From Rhodoglobus sp. (GTDB taxonomy: Bacteria; Actinomycetota; Actinomycetes; Actinomycetales; Microbacteriaceae): a stretch of DNA of 41,302 bases. A model generated the notes under the pieces. It was given only the letters and a program-made list of their open reading frames with translations. It was not told where the DNA came from and made no database searches. Shown in pieces: positions 1-8,133 of the stretch. Within the stretch, counting starts at the first letter, position 1, and each line of letters opens with the position of its first letter. The translations under genes and the position numbers were made by a program. The stretch covers positions 1 to 41,302 of the forward strand of contig JAODAQ010000042.1 of assembly GCA_025463515.1 (NCBI GenBank). Direction: 5' to 3'.

Positions 1-1257
1 GATACGGTGCGCGACCAGAAGAAGGTGCAGTTCGTCGTGCTGCGCGACGAGTCGGGCGCGGTTCAGCTCGTGAACCCCCGTCCCTCCGACGACGAGGGCA
101 ACGTCATCCCGTCGGAGCTCAGCGACACCATCTCGGGCCTCGCCCAGGGCACGTTCCTCACCGCGACCGGCGAGCTCAAGCACGACGAGCGCGTCAAGCT
201 CGGCGGCGTCGAGATCAAGCTCGAGGGCCTCGTCATCGCGGCCGCCGCGAACCCCGAGACCCCCATCGCCGACGACACCGGCGTGGACAAGCGCATGGAC
301 TGGCGCTTCCTCGACCTGCGCCAGCCGAAGAACAACCTGATCTTCCGCATCCAGACCACGCTCGAGCACGCCTGGCGCACTTACTGGGTCGAGCACGACT
401 TCGTGGAGCTGCACACTCCCAAGCTCATGGCGAGCGCGAGCGAGTCGAAGGCCGAGCTGTTCGAGGTCGACTACTTCGAGGGCAAGGCCTACCTCTCGCA
501 GAGCCCGCAGTTCTTCAAGCAGATGGCCCAGCCCGCCGGCTTCGGCAAGATCTTCGAGGTCGGGCCCGCGTTCCGCGCCGACCCGAGCTTCACGAGCCGC
601 CACGCGACGGAGTTCACGAGCGTAGACAGCGAGATCAGCTGGATCGACTCCCACGAGGACGTCATGAAGCTGCACGAGGAGCTGCTCGTCGCGGGCTTCC
701 AGGCCGTCAAGGACAAGCACGGCGCCGAGATCGAGGCGCTGTTCGGCGTCGAGGTCACCGTGCCCGCTACCCCGTTCCCGCGCATCCCGCTCGCCGAGGC
801 GAAGCGCATCATCGCGGAGCGGGGCTACACGGTTCCCCGCACGGACGACGACATGGACCCGGAGGGCGAGCGCCAGATCGCGGCCTACGTCAAGGAGGCG
901 TTCGACCACGAGTTCGTGTTCCTCACCGACTACGCGTCGAGCATCCGGCCGTTCTACCACATGCGCCACGAGGGCGACCCGTCGCTCACCAACAGCTACG
1001 ACCTCATCTTCAACGGTGTCGAGATCTCGACCGGCGCCCAGCGCGAGCACCGCGTCGACATCCTCGTCGAGCAGGCGAAGGACAAGGGGCTCGACCCCGA
1101 GGAGCTCGATTTCTACCTCGACTTCTTCCGCTACGGCGTCCCGCCGCACGGCGGTTTCGGCATGGGGCTGAGCCGCGTGCTCATGCTCATGCTGCACCTG
1201 TCGAACATCCGGGAGTCCACGTACCTGTTCCGCGGCCCGACGCGCCTTCTGCCGTAA
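1..1257 (+). CDS. aspS: Aspartate--tRNA ligase, archaeal-type (5' truncated by window edge)
   Basis: Charges tRNA with aspartate in the cytoplasm. The reading frame is open from base 1, so the true start lies upstream, and about 20-25 residues of the N-terminal anticodon-binding OB fold are missing. Class II synthetase motif 2 is seen around FRADPSFTSRHATEF and motif 3 around GFGMGLSRVLMLMLH near the C-terminus. The protein has no room for the large GAD insertion of ordinary bacterial AspRS (about 590 aa), so it is the compact archaeal/eukaryal-like form (about 430-440 aa). Such enzymes can be non-discriminating (Asp-tRNAAsn as well), but the sequence seen here does not settle that. The usual C-terminal motif-3 tail appears as FRGPTRLLP. 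The downstream gene begins 68 nt later. Confidence 0.93.
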   Translation, partial: DTVRDQKKVQFVVLRDESGAVQLVNPRPSDDEGNVIPSELSDTISGLAQGTFLTATGELKHDERVKLGGVEIKLEGLVIAAAANPETPIADDTGVDKRMDWRFLDLRQPKNNLIFRIQTTLEHAWRTYWVEHDFVELHTPKLMASASESKAELFEVDYFEGKAYLSQSPQFFKQMAQPAGFGKIFEVGPAFRADPSFTSRHATEFTSVDSEISWIDSHEDVMKLHEELLVAGFQAVKDKHGAEIEALFGVEVTVPATPFPRIPLAEAKRIIAERGYTVPRTDDDMDPEGERQIAAYVKEAFDHEFVFLTDYASSIRPFYHMRHEGDPSLTNSYDLIFNGVEISTGAQREHRVDILVEQAKDKGLDPEELDFYLDFFRYGVPPHGGFGMGLSRVLMLMLHLSNIRESTYLFRGPTRLLP

Positions 1258-1325
1258 AACTCGGAGCGCTACCATAAGCCATCGCTACTCAGCGAAAACT
1301 ATCCACAGAGGAAGTTGGCACGACT

Positions 1326-1505
1326 ATGGCTGGCAAATTCGTGATCACGAAGGACAAGAAGGGCGAGTTCCGCTTCTCGCTCAAGGCGGGCAACGGCGAG
1401 ATCATCGCGATCTCGGAGGGCTACGCCGCCAAGGCGAGCGCCCTCAACGGCATCGAGTCCGTCCGCAAGAACGCCGCAGACGCCGTGGTGGTCGACGAGT
1501 CCTAG
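1326..1505 (+). CDS. DUF1508 / YegP-family small protein
   Basis: A 59-residue protein beginning MAGKFVITKDKKGEFRF and containing one YegP-type repeat: a short beta-rich unit with FRFSLKAGNGEII followed by a SEGYAAKASALNGIESVRKNA helix. The family has one or two such units; this has one. Its cellular role is not firmly established. The ATG at 1326 is preceded by a GAGGAAG ribosome site about 10 nt upstream. It is separated from aspS by 68 nt containing a possible -10 (TACCAT), so it may have its own promoter. Confidence 0.85.
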   Translation: MAGKFVITKDKKGEFRFSLKAGNGEIIAISEGYAAKASALNGIESVRKNAADAVVVDES

Positions 1506-1552
1506 AAACTCGCCCTTGGCGCGCGTTTACCTTCATGAGGCAGGATGACCCC

Positions 1553-1855
1553 ATGTCCAAGAAAATCGACGCAGCGCTCAAGGATCTCAAGAAGGCGCTC
1601 AACCAGCACGCCGAGGCGGTCGGCGGCAGCGCGGTATCCCTCAAGAAGGCCCAGCGGGCCGGCGCGAAGGTGGCCGCTGCCGCCACCGCCTACGCGGAGG
1701 CAGTGCACGCGAAGAGCGGCATGAGCAATCCGTTCGACGACATGGTGCAGCCGGGCCTCGAGGGCGCGACGATCGCCTCCCTCGCCGCCGAGCGCGACGC
1801 CATCGCGAAGCACCTCACCGGCCCGATCCCGATCCAGAGCGCCAAAGCCCTCTAG
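1553..1855 (+). CDS. Hypothetical protein, Ala/Lys-rich, helical
   Basis: A 100-residue protein starting MSKKIDAALKDLKKALNQ, rich in Ala, Lys and Gln with few aromatics, so probably mostly alpha-helical. I do not recognise the family. I chose the ATG at 1553 because the in-frame ATG at 1535 lies one base after a possible -10 (TACCTT at 1529-1534). The gene ends in TAG that shares CTAG (1852-1855) with the stop of the convergent glutaredoxin-like gene, so the two overlap tail to tail by 4 nt. Confidence 0.7.
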   Translation: MSKKIDAALKDLKKALNQHAEAVGGSAVSLKKAQRAGAKVAAAATAYAEAVHAKSGMSNPFDDMVQPGLEGATIASLAAERDAIAKHLTGPIPIQSAKAL

Positions 1856-2112
1856 GCGCTCGCGAGAATGGCGGCCTTGAGCCGCTCGGCGTCCAGCCGC
1901 CAGATGGCGTGCACGCGCCCGTCGACCATGAGCACCGGGATCTCGTCCCAGTACTTCTCGTTGAGCTCCGGGTCGTCGTGGATGGACAGCTCTTCAAGCG
2001 ACACGGATGCCCCGTCGCCCAGGTCTTCGAGCACGGAGGCGATCACCGCTCGGGCGTCGTCGCAGAGGTGGCAGTCGGGCTTGCCGATGAGAGTCAGCCG
2101 CGTAGTGGACAC
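1852..2112 (-). CDS. Glutaredoxin-like thiol-disulfide protein (DUF836 type)
   Basis: A small thioredoxin-fold protein with a CHLC redox motif (CxxC) following TLIGKPDCHLCDDA, and the later EIPVLMVDG segment with the fold's cis-proline region. It probably acts as a cytosolic thiol oxidoreductase; the partner is unknown. Start choice: an ATG at 2118 is possible, but a -10 element TAGTCT (2119-2124, minus strand) would then touch the start codon. The GTG at 2112 lies exactly 6 nt after that hexamer, the spacing of the other leaderless genes here, so I prefer the 86-aa GTG form. It is divergent from the HAD gene with overlapping -10 boxes and tail-to-tail overlapping with the upstream hypothetical gene. 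From memory, a similar protein lies near serB1 in Mycobacterium tuberculosis (Rv0508). Confidence 0.85.
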   Translation of the reverse strand: MSTTRLTLIGKPDCHLCDDARAVIASVLEDLGDGASVSLEELSIHDDPELNEKYWDEIPVLMVDGRVHAIWRLDAERLKAAILASA

Positions 2113-2133
2113 GACCATAGACTAAACGGGATG
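2110..2133. promoter_or_regulatory. Overlapping divergent -10 elements, glutaredoxin-like / HAD
   Basis: On the plus strand TAGACT (2118-2123) is 7 nt before the HAD ATG. On the minus strand TAGTCT (complement of 2119-2124) is 6 nt before GTG 2112. The two hexamers share 5 bp, so both promoters cannot be occupied at once. Both transcripts would be leaderless. Confidence 0.5.
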
Positions 2134-2895
2134 CCCGAAGCAGCGCCGCCACCACCCAGCGATCGCCCGATCGTCGCCTTCTTCGACGTCGACAACACCC
2201 TCATGCGCGGGGCCAGCGTGTACTACGTGGGCCGCGAGGCGTTCCGCCGGGGCCTCATCTCCGTGCGCGACATCGCCCTGTTCGGCTGGCACCAATTCCG
2301 CTTCCTCGCGGTCGGGGAGAACCGCCAGCACCTCTCCACCGCGAAGGACCGCGCGCTCGGCCTGGTGAGCGGGCACACCGAAGAGGCCCTCATCGCCATG
2401 GCCAACGAGATGTACGAGCGCGACTTCGCGCCGAAGCTCTGGCCCGAGACCGTCGCCCTCACCCAGGCCCACCTCGAGAAGGGCCACGAGGTCTGGCTGA
2501 TCACCGCGACCCCGCAGCTCGTCGCGCAGGTCATCGCCGACCGCCTCGGCCTCACGGGCGCGATCGGCACCCGCGTGCAGGCGCTCGACGGCGTCTTCAC
2601 CGGCGCCCTCGACGGCCACGTCATCCACGGCGACGAGAAGGCCGCGGTCGCGCTGCAGTTCGCGAGCGACCGCAAGGCCGACCTCGCCGACTGCTGGGCG
2701 TACTCCGACTCGAGCAACGACATCCCGCTGCTCACCATGGTGGGAAACCGCGTCGTCGTGAACCCCGATGCGAAGCTCCTCGCCCACGCGAAGGAGCGCG
2801 GCTGGGAGGTGCTGCCGCTCAAGCGGTCGAGCATCCGGGATGCCCAGAAGAAGGTCAAGCGCGAGGCGCGGGCGGTACGCAAAAAGGCCCGGTAG
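2131..2895 (+). CDS. HAD-IB family phosphatase (SerB1-like)
   Basis: A 254-residue cytosolic hydrolase. HAD motif I is DVDNTL near residue 17 (nucleophile and acid Asp); motif II is around WLITATPQ; the basic residue lies near HGDEKAAVAL; motif IV is SDSSNDIPLL. The helical cap between motifs I and II identifies subfamily IB, which includes phosphoserine-phosphatase-like enzymes; the substrate is not determined by the sequence. I used the ATG at 2131 rather than the long open frame upstream because it lies 7 nt after TAGACT and gives the normal family N-terminus. The stop codon lies inside a bidirectional terminator hairpin. Confidence 0.88.
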   Translation: MPEAAPPPPSDRPIVAFFDVDNTLMRGASVYYVGREAFRRGLISVRDIALFGWHQFRFLAVGENRQHLSTAKDRALGLVSGHTEEALIAMANEMYERDFAPKLWPETVALTQAHLEKGHEVWLITATPQLVAQVIADRLGLTGAIGTRVQALDGVFTGALDGHVIHGDEKAAVALQFASDRKADLADCWAYSDSSNDIPLLTMVGNRVVVNPDAKLLAHAKERGWEVLPLKRSSIRDAQKKVKREARAVRKKAR

Positions 2896-2908
2896 AAACC
2901 GGGCCTTT
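2881..2908. terminator. Bidirectional intrinsic terminator, HAD / bS22
   Basis: An 8-bp perfect stem GGCCCGGT / ACCGGGCC with loop AGAA (2886-2905), flanked by AAAAA on the left and TTT on the right. It has a U-tract on both strands and sits between the convergent HAD and bS22 genes. The HAD stop codon lies in the hairpin. Confidence 0.85.
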
Positions 2909-2913
2909 AGCGA

Positions 2914-3012
2914 CTACTTCTTGTTGCGACGCTGGTGGCGCGTCTTGCGCAGCAGCTTGCGGTGCTTCTTCTTCGCCATCCGCTTGCGGCGCTTCTTGAT
3001 GACTGAACCCAT
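2914..3012 (-). CDS. Small ribosomal subunit protein bS22 (AURKAIP1/COX24-like)
   Basis: A 32-residue, extremely basic protein, [18 protein letters not shown] followed by [14 protein letters not shown]. It matches the actinobacterial AURKAIP1/COX24 peptide identified as bS22 in mycobacterial ribosomes, where it sits in the small subunit near the decoding region. A GAGG ribosome site precedes the ATG. A candidate -10 TAAGAT (minus strand, 3098-3103) lies about 90 nt upstream and overlaps the 3' end of the preceding LLM gene. In mycobacteria the orthologue lies next to proC and a small HTH gene; here those neighbours are still nearby but separated. Confidence 0.92.
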   Translation of the reverse strand: MGSVIKKRRKRMAKKKHRKLLRKTRHQRRNKK

Positions 3013-3107
3013 GGACTACCTCACGGTCTTTGTAATGAACACATCTGAATGGACTCGACCCGGTCCGATTCAGAACCGCGGAAAGACATACCGGAAGATC
3101 TTAGCAC

Positions 3108-4115
3108 TCAGGCCAAGGCGCGCAGGCGGGGCGCCAGATCGCGCTCGAACAGCTCGAGGAAGCGGCGCTGGTCCTGGCCCGGGGCGTGGAACACGAGGTG
3201 GTTGAGCCCGGCATCCGTGTACTGCTTGATCTGCTCGACGACGGCGTCGGGGTCGGCGCCCACGATCCAGCGCGAGGCGATCTGCTCGATCGGCAGGGCG
3301 TCGGCGGCCTTCTCCATCTCGATGGGGTCGGTGATGTCGTGCTTCTGCTCCTTCGAGAGCGCGAGCGGTGCCCAGAACCTGGTGTTCTCGAGGGCGGTCG
3401 CCTCGTCGGTGTCGTAGGAGAGCTTGATCTCGATCATCCGGTCGATCTGCTCGAAGTCGCGCGACGCCTGGGCCGCGCCCTCCTTGACCGCCGGGATGAG
3501 CTCTTCGGTGTACAGGCTCATGCCCTTGCCCGAGGTGCAGATGAAGCCGTCGCCGGAGCGCCCGGCGTAGCGCGCCACGACTGGCCCGCCCGCGGCGATG
3601 TACACCGGGATCGGGAGATCCGGCCGGTCGTAGATCGAGGCGTCGACGGTCTTGTAGTACTCGCCGTCGAAGCTCACGCGGTCGCCGGTCCACAGCGCGC
3701 GCATGAGGTCGACCGACTCGCGGAGCCGGGCGAAGCGCTCCTTGAACTCTGGCCACTCGGCGGTCCACCCGGTGGCGATCTCGTTGAGGGCCTCGCCGCT
3801 GCCCACGCCGAGCATGATGCGGCCCGGGTAGAGGCAGCCCATGGTCGCGAACGCCTGCGCGACGACCGCGGGGTTGTAGCGGAAGGTCGGGGTCATCACG
3901 GATGTCCCGATCGTGATGGTTTTCGTGCGCTCGCCGACGGCGGCCATCCAGGAGAGGGAGAACGGCGCGTGGCCGCCCTCGTGGCGCCAGGGCTGGAAGT
4001 GGTCGCTGACCGTGACGGTCTCCATGCCGTGGGCCTCCGCCGCGACGGCGATCTCCACGAGCTCGCGCGGGTCGAACTGCTCTGCCGAGGCCTTGAAGCC
4101 GAGTTTGAGGGTCAT
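3108..4115 (-). CDS. LLM-class F420-dependent dehydrogenase, Fgd-like
   Basis: A 335-residue luciferase-like TIM-barrel oxidoreductase, close to the 336-aa length of F420-dependent glucose-6-phosphate dehydrogenase. Typical segments are TVSDHFQPW near residue 38, [10 protein letters not shown] near residue 105, and the C-terminal [18 protein letters not shown]. Fgd oxidises glucose-6-phosphate and produces reduced F420; that exact substrate here is an inference because related LLM enzymes share these motifs. The start ATG is preceded by GGGGG. The gene follows the small HTH gene by 16 nt on the same strand and is probably cotranscribed with it. Confidence 0.85.
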   Translation of the reverse strand: MTLKLGFKASAEQFDPRELVEIAVAAEAHGMETVTVSDHFQPWRHEGGHAPFSLSWMAAVGERTKTITIGTSVMTPTFRYNPAVVAQAFATMGCLYPGRIMLGVGSGEALNEIATGWTAEWPEFKERFARLRESVDLMRALWTGDRVSFDGEYYKTVDASIYDRPDLPIPVYIAAGGPVVARYAGRSGDGFICTSGKGMSLYTEELIPAVKEGAAQASRDFEQIDRMIEIKLSYDTDEATALENTRFWAPLALSKEQKHDITDPIEMEKAADALPIEQIASRWIVGADPDAVVEQIKQYTDAGLNHLVFHAPGQDQRRFLELFERDLAPRLRALA

Positions 4116-4131
4116 CCCCCGAGTTTACGTA

Positions 4132-4326
4132 CTAGCCGACCTCGGAGATCGGCGTCTCGATCGCCGCGACGACGGCAGACTCCGGGATGCGGAACGAGCG
4201 CCCGAAGCGCACGGCGGGAAGGTCGCCGGAGTGCACGAGCCGGTACACGGTCATGTTCGAGACGCGCATCATCTCGGCCACCTCGGCGACCGTGAGAAAG
4301 CGAACGTCGGACAGATCACGCGACAT
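4132..4326 (-). CDS. Small excisionase-type HTH DNA-binding protein
   Basis: A 64-residue MerR/excisionase-like winged helix. The core is FLTVAEVAEMMRVSNMTVYR (residues 10-29), then LVHSGDLPAVRFGRSFRIPE, the usual arrangement of helix-turn-helix plus wing. It is very like the small proC-linked protein of mycobacteria (Rv0500A, from memory). It is unlikely to be a phage excisionase because there is no integrase nearby. An AAGGAGC ribosome site lies 10 nt upstream of the ATG. The LLM gene follows 16 nt downstream. Confidence 0.88.
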   Translation of the reverse strand: MSRDLSDVRFLTVAEVAEMMRVSNMTVYRLVHSGDLPAVRFGRSFRIPESAVVAAIETPISEVG

Positions 4327-4359
4327 ATCGGGTAGTGCTCCTTGGTTATCGACAGCGCA

Positions 4360-4391
4360 CCAGTGTTACTGGAGTGCTAAACGGCAACACT
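4360..4391. promoter_or_regulatory. Dyad sequences upstream of the small HTH gene
   Basis: CCAGT-GTT-ACTGG (4360-4372) is a 5-bp-arm dyad, and AGTGTT (4362-4367) with AACACT (4386-4391) is a second inverted pair. They lie 34-65 bp upstream of the HTH start and could be an operator; the binding protein is unknown. Confidence 0.3.
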
Positions 4392-4432
4392 AGGGGTTGG
4401 AGTTGTACGGTGTCCACCCCCATACGGGTGGC

Positions 4433-4885
4433 CTACGAGCGCCGGAACAGCCGCCGCTTGACGGTCGTGGGGAGCTGGCGCGCCTGGTACGTGCCCTCCG
4501 CGACGCGGCGGCCGATCGTGCCGCCCACGTCAGCGCCCGACCAGGCGGCGAACACCGCAGAGCCGCCGTCGTCGATGCGCAGGTCGTCCTCGTCGTCGAG
4601 CGCCGGCTCGATGAACGGGGTGAGCCAGTCTTCGAGCTCCTCGAGGGGGCCGGGGTCGAGGCGGTAGTAGCGGTGCTGCCCGTCCTCGCGGACCGTGACG
4701 AGTCCGTGGTCCCTCAGCACCTTCAGGTGCTTCGAGACCGTCGGCTGGCTCAGGCCGAGCCGCTCCACGAGGTCGCCGACGCTGATCTCGCCGGCCGCGG
4801 CATCCCGCGCAAGGGAGCGCTCGAGCAGGGCCGACATGAGCTCCCGCCTCGTCGGATCGGACACGACGTCGAAGATGTCAGCCAT
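4433..4885 (-). CDS. ArsR-type winged-helix transcriptional regulator
   Basis: A 150-residue regulator. The N-terminal winged helix runs MADIFDVVSDPTRRELMSAL, then LVERLGLSQPTVSKHLKVLR (recognition helix) and a wing HGLVTVREDGQHRYYRLD. The C-terminal 60 residues form an acidic then basic tail without an obvious metal-binding Cys pair, so it is probably not a metal sensor of the SmtB kind. It is divergent from trkH, only 41 bp away, and the two promoters share a -10 region, so control of K+ uptake is a reasonable inference. The ATG is 6 nt after TACCCT, which predicts a leaderless transcript. Confidence 0.85.
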   Translation of the reverse strand: MADIFDVVSDPTRRELMSALLERSLARDAAAGEISVGDLVERLGLSQPTVSKHLKVLRDHGLVTVREDGQHRYYRLDPGPLEELEDWLTPFIEPALDDEDDLRIDDGGSAVFAAWSGADVGGTIGRRVAEGTYQARQLPTTVKRRLFRRS

Positions 4886-4891
4886 GAGGTA

Positions 4892-4901
4892 AGGGTACTG
4901 T
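4892..4901. promoter_or_regulatory. Shared divergent -10 10-mer, ArsR / trkH
   Basis: AGGGTACTGT reads as TACCCT on the minus strand (6 nt before the ArsR ATG) and TACTGT on the plus strand (25 nt before the trkH ATG, which has a GAGGGGG ribosome site). The central TA is positions 1-2 of both hexamers. Confidence 0.5.
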
Positions 4902-4926
4902 GATGGTCGAAAGATGAGGGGGTGGG

Positions 4927-6351
4927 ATGCGCGGCAAGCCGGTCTCGCGAGACACGCCGTTCGCCCGCATCCGAGACGGGGTCGACGCGTTCATCGCCGC
5001 CACCCCCGCGCGGTTCGCGATCCTGATCTTCGCGGGGCTGATCCTCGTCTTCACCCTGTTGTTCTCGCTCCCGCTCTCGACCACGTCGGGCAAGCAGGCG
5101 CCCCTCGTGGACGCGCTCTTCACCGCCGTCTCCGTGATCTGCGTGACGGGCCTCTCGACCGTGGACATGGCGACCTACTGGTCGCCGCTCGGCCACGTGT
5201 TCATCTTCATCGGCGTGGAGATCGGCGGTATCGGGGTGCTCACCCTGGCCTCGATCCTCGGCCTCGTGATCAGCCGCCGCCTCGGCCTGCGCCAGAAGCT
5301 GCTCGCCGCGGGCGACGCGAACCCGCTGCGCATCCGCAAGGGCCCGATCGCCGAGGGCCAGGCGGTGCGGCTCGGCGAGACCGGCAACCTGCTGGTGACG
5401 GTCGCCATCAGCGCGATCGCGATCGAGATCGTCGTCGCGATCCTGCTCTACCCCCGGATGCTGCTGCAGGGGGTGAACCCCCTCGACGCCGCGTGGCAGT
5501 CGATCTACATCTCGGCCATGGCGTTCACCAACACCGGGTTCCTGCCCACCTCCGAGGGGCTCGCGCCGTACGCGGGCGACGTGTGGTTCCTGAGCGTGAT
5601 CATGCTCGGGGTGGTCGCCGGCGCGATCGGCTTCCCCGTGATCTACGTGCTCTCGCGCAACCTGCGGCACCCGCGCAAGTGGTCGCTGCACGTGAAGATG
5701 ACGCTGCTGACGTTCGGCCTGCTGCTCCTGCTGGGTGCGCTCGCCTACTTCGTGCTCGAGTTCAACAACCCCCGCACCATGGCGAACCTCGACGCGGGCC
5801 AGCGCATCCTGCAGAGCTTCTTCATGTCCACGATGGCTCGCTCCGGCGGGTTCTCGACGATCGACCCGTCGCAGTTCGACGGCTCGAGCCTGCTCGTCAC
5901 CGACATGCTCATGTTCATCGGCGGCGGGTCCGCCTCCACCGCGGGCGGCATCAAGGTCACCACTCTCGCCGTGCTGTTCCTCGCTGCGTTCGCGGAGGCG
6001 CGGGGCAACGACGAGATGGAGGCGTACGAACGGCGCATCCCGCCAGACGTGCTCCGACTCGGCGTGAGCGTCGTGCTGTGGGGTGCCACGACCGTGGCCG
6101 CGGCATCCATCGTCCTTCTCCTCATCACGGACGAGCCGCTCGACTACGTGCTGTTCGACGTGATCAGCGCGTTCGCGACTTGCGGACTGTCGACCGGATT
6201 CACCCAGCACGCGTCGGACGGCGCGCAGTACGTGCTCGCGGCCACCATGTTCCTCGGCCGCATTGGTACCGTGACTCTTGCGGCAGCCCTTGCCGCCAGC
6301 CAGCGTCGCCAGCTGTTCCGGCGACCAGAAGAAAGGCCGATCGTTGGTTGA
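4927..6351 (+). CDS. TrkH/KtrB-type potassium transporter membrane subunit
   Basis: A 474-residue polytopic membrane protein that forms the K+ translocation path. Four pore-loop motifs are visible: VSVICVTGLSTVD (about residue 65), ISAMAFTNTGFLPT (about 198), MSTMARSGGFSTID (about 300) and DVISAFATCGLSTGF (about 415), each with the selectivity-filter Gly. The length suits KtrB/TrkH of Gram-positive type. The ATG is preceded by a GAGGGGG ribosome site. Its stop overlaps the start of the regulatory subunit gene by 8 nt, so the pair is translationally coupled. Confidence 0.93.
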   Translation: MRGKPVSRDTPFARIRDGVDAFIAATPARFAILIFAGLILVFTLLFSLPLSTTSGKQAPLVDALFTAVSVICVTGLSTVDMATYWSPLGHVFIFIGVEIGGIGVLTLASILGLVISRRLGLRQKLLAAGDANPLRIRKGPIAEGQAVRLGETGNLLVTVAISAIAIEIVVAILLYPRMLLQGVNPLDAAWQSIYISAMAFTNTGFLPTSEGLAPYAGDVWFLSVIMLGVVAGAIGFPVIYVLSRNLRHPRKWSLHVKMTLLTFGLLLLLGALAYFVLEFNNPRTMANLDAGQRILQSFFMSTMARSGGFSTIDPSQFDGSSLLVTDMLMFIGGGSASTAGGIKVTTLAVLFLAAFAEARGNDEMEAYERRIPPDVLRLGVSVVLWGATTVAAASIVLLLITDEPLDYVLFDVISAFATCGLSTGFTQHASDGAQYVLAATMFLGRIGTVTLAAALAASQRRQLFRRPEERPIVG

Positions 6352-7015
6352 CAAGATCCCGCACGACGCGCCCGTGCTCGTCATCGGCCTGGGGCGCTTC
6401 GGCGCCGCCACTGCCGGCCAGCTGCAGCGCCTCGACCGCGAGGTGCTCGCGATCGACGAGGACAACGCCCTCGTGCAGAAGTGGTCGGAGCGCGTCACGC
6501 ACGCCGTACAGGCCGACGCGCGGTCCATCGATGCGCTGCGGCAGATCGGCGCCCAGGACTTCGCGATCGCCGTGGTCGCGGTCGGCTCGTCGATCGAGGC
6601 ATCCGTGCTCATCACGGCCAACCTGGTCGACCTGAAGATCCCGCAGATCTGGGCGAAGGCGATCAGCCAGTCGCACGGCAAGATCCTCGCGCGCATCGGC
6701 GCCAACCACGTGATCTACCCGGAGGCGGAGGCCGGCGAGCGCGTCGCCCACCTCGTCTCGGGCCGGATGCTCGACTTCATCGAGTTCGACGACGACTTCG
6801 CGATCGTGAAGATGTACCCGCCGAAGCCGATCCGCGGCATCCCGCTGTCGGAGTCGCAGGTGCGCAAGAAGTACGGCATCACCGTGGTCGGCGTGAAGTC
6901 GCCGGGCAAGGACTTCACCTACGCGACGCCCGAGACAGTGGTCTCGAACCACGACCTCATCATCGTGAGCGGCAACTCTGTCGACATGGAGCGGTTCGCG
7001 ACGCTGAGCTCCTGA
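6344..7015 (+). CDS. TrkA/KtrA-type potassium uptake regulatory subunit (RCK)
   Basis: A 223-residue cytosolic RCK protein. The N-terminal Rossmann domain starts VLVIGLGRFGAATAGQL (GxGxxG nucleotide-binding loop) and ends strand 2 with LAIDED. A RCK_C domain follows from about residue 140 (FAIVKMYPPKPIRGIPLSES). It gates the TrkH/KtrB channel in response to bound nucleotide (ATP/ADP or NAD(H) in the family; some homologues bind c-di-AMP). I chose the TTG at 6344 because it follows GAAAGG and gives the usual KtrA length; the longer frame would run into trkH coding sequence. Confidence 0.92.
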   Translation: MVDKIPHDAPVLVIGLGRFGAATAGQLQRLDREVLAIDEDNALVQKWSERVTHAVQADARSIDALRQIGAQDFAIAVVAVGSSIEASVLITANLVDLKIPQIWAKAISQSHGKILARIGANHVIYPEAEAGERVAHLVSGRMLDFIEFDDDFAIVKMYPPKPIRGIPLSESQVRKKYGITVVGVKSPGKDFTYATPETVVSNHDLIIVSGNSVDMERFATLSS

Positions 7016-7020
7016 CGACC

Positions 7021-8133
7021 GTGCACCTTCACGACGCGCTCCTCGACGAGCAGGGCTCTGCCTACGCCGCGGGCCAATTCGACCTGCCCGCGTCTCCGGA
7101 CGGCGCCTACCCCTCAGTCTCGGGAAAGCTCGTGCGGGTCCGGTCCGAGTCCGGACTCCTGACTCTGGCGGCAGCGCGAGCGCACCGAGATCTGCGCTCC
7201 GGCTACCTCGTCGGCAAGAGCAGTTCGCCGGTGGTCTACCTGAATTCTGTGGTCAGCGACATCCTGAAAGACGCACTTCGCTTCGGCGAGCGCCGCGCAT
7301 CGACGTTCTCTTTCGATGCAAAGGGCGCGCTTCGCGACCCCGCGGGCGAGTCGAACATCCAGGACCTCTCCGACTGGAGGGGCCGGATCGAGTCCTTGGG
7401 AGAGGACTCGGTGCGCGTAGAGCTCTCGGCCGCCCTCAGTCCGGCGCCGGCGCTCGATGCCGTCCCGTCGACCCGTCAGCACTGGAATGCGGGCGGCATC
7501 AACTCGTTGCGCCTCCGAGTCGCGTTCTCGATGGATGCTGCGACCCGGGTGTTGGCCATGCGAGCGCATTCGCGCGCGCTGCCGCAGCTTCCCCTGGCCA
7601 AAGCCGCGCCGCTTGCCCGCACCACGATCGATGCGATGCGCTTGAAGTCGACCCCGATCGGCTCGGGCGGCGGCATCTTCGGCGTGACGGACGACGGCCG
7701 CTCGGTCGAACTCTACGAGGGTCGCTCGCCCACGAACAGCTCCTTCGTCATCCATCGGCCCGGTCGCGCGGTGCGGACTGCGTCGGGGCTCCTCGAAGGC
7801 ACGAACGAGTTCCCCCGGATCTGGCTCGAAGGATTCGACCTCGACACTGTCGCACGGTCACTGCGGCGAGGCCTGACCTTCGCTGTCGCGGTCTCTGGCA
7901 GCAGTGCGGGCGAGGTCGACTTCACGGGCGGCGGCAGTGACGGCCCTGGCCACAGTGAGCGACTCGTCCAGGCACGCTGCGACTTCGAGCTCACGCGAGA
8001 CGGCCTGATCGTCGTCTACGAGGCGCAGCCCGAGAATGCCCAACCGCTCCGCGGACAGTTCACCGTTCCGTGGGAGGTGCTGATCATCCGGTCGCCGCTC
8101 TTCGTTCGCCTTCGGGACAGGGTGCGCGGCTAG
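7021..8133 (+). CDS. Hypothetical protein, 370 aa, no recognised family
   Basis: The GTG at 7021 begins 5 nt after the trkA stop and gives VHLHDALLDEQGSAYAAG. The protein has no signal peptide, no long hydrophobic segment and no motif I can assign. It is rich in Ser, Arg and beta-prone segments (for example STFSFDAKGALRDP and SFVIHRPGRAVRTA), so it could be a soluble beta-rich protein. Codon use looks less GC-biased than trkH/trkA. It may be transcribed with the K+ genes by position, but no function should be inferred. It ends tail to tail with the next gene at CTAG (8130-8133). Confidence 0.75.
   Translation: MHLHDALLDEQGSAYAAGQFDLPASPDGAYPSVSGKLVRVRSESGLLTLAAARAHRDLRSGYLVGKSSSPVVYLNSVVSDILKDALRFGERRASTFSFDAKGALRDPAGESNIQDLSDWRGRIESLGEDSVRVELSAALSPAPALDAVPSTRQHWNAGGINSLRLRVAFSMDAATRVLAMRAHSRALPQLPLAKAAPLARTTIDAMRLKSTPIGSGGGIFGVTDDGRSVELYEGRSPTNSSFVIHRPGRAVRTASGLLEGTNEFPRIWLEGFDLDTVARSLRRGLTFAVAVSGSSAGEVDFTGGGSDGPGHSERLVQARCDFELTRDGLIVVYEAQPENAQPLRGQFTVPWEVLIIRSPLFVRLRDRVRG

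Noticed and set aside
4132-4326. Phage excisionase
   Set aside because: The sequence matches the stand-alone proC-linked HTH protein of Actinobacteria, and no integrase or phage gene is near.
4750-6705. A 651-aa open frame on the minus strand opposite trkH
   Set aside because: Its translation is compositionally odd (His/Arg/Asp runs), it overlaps clear trkH motifs, and it is a typical high-GC antisense frame.
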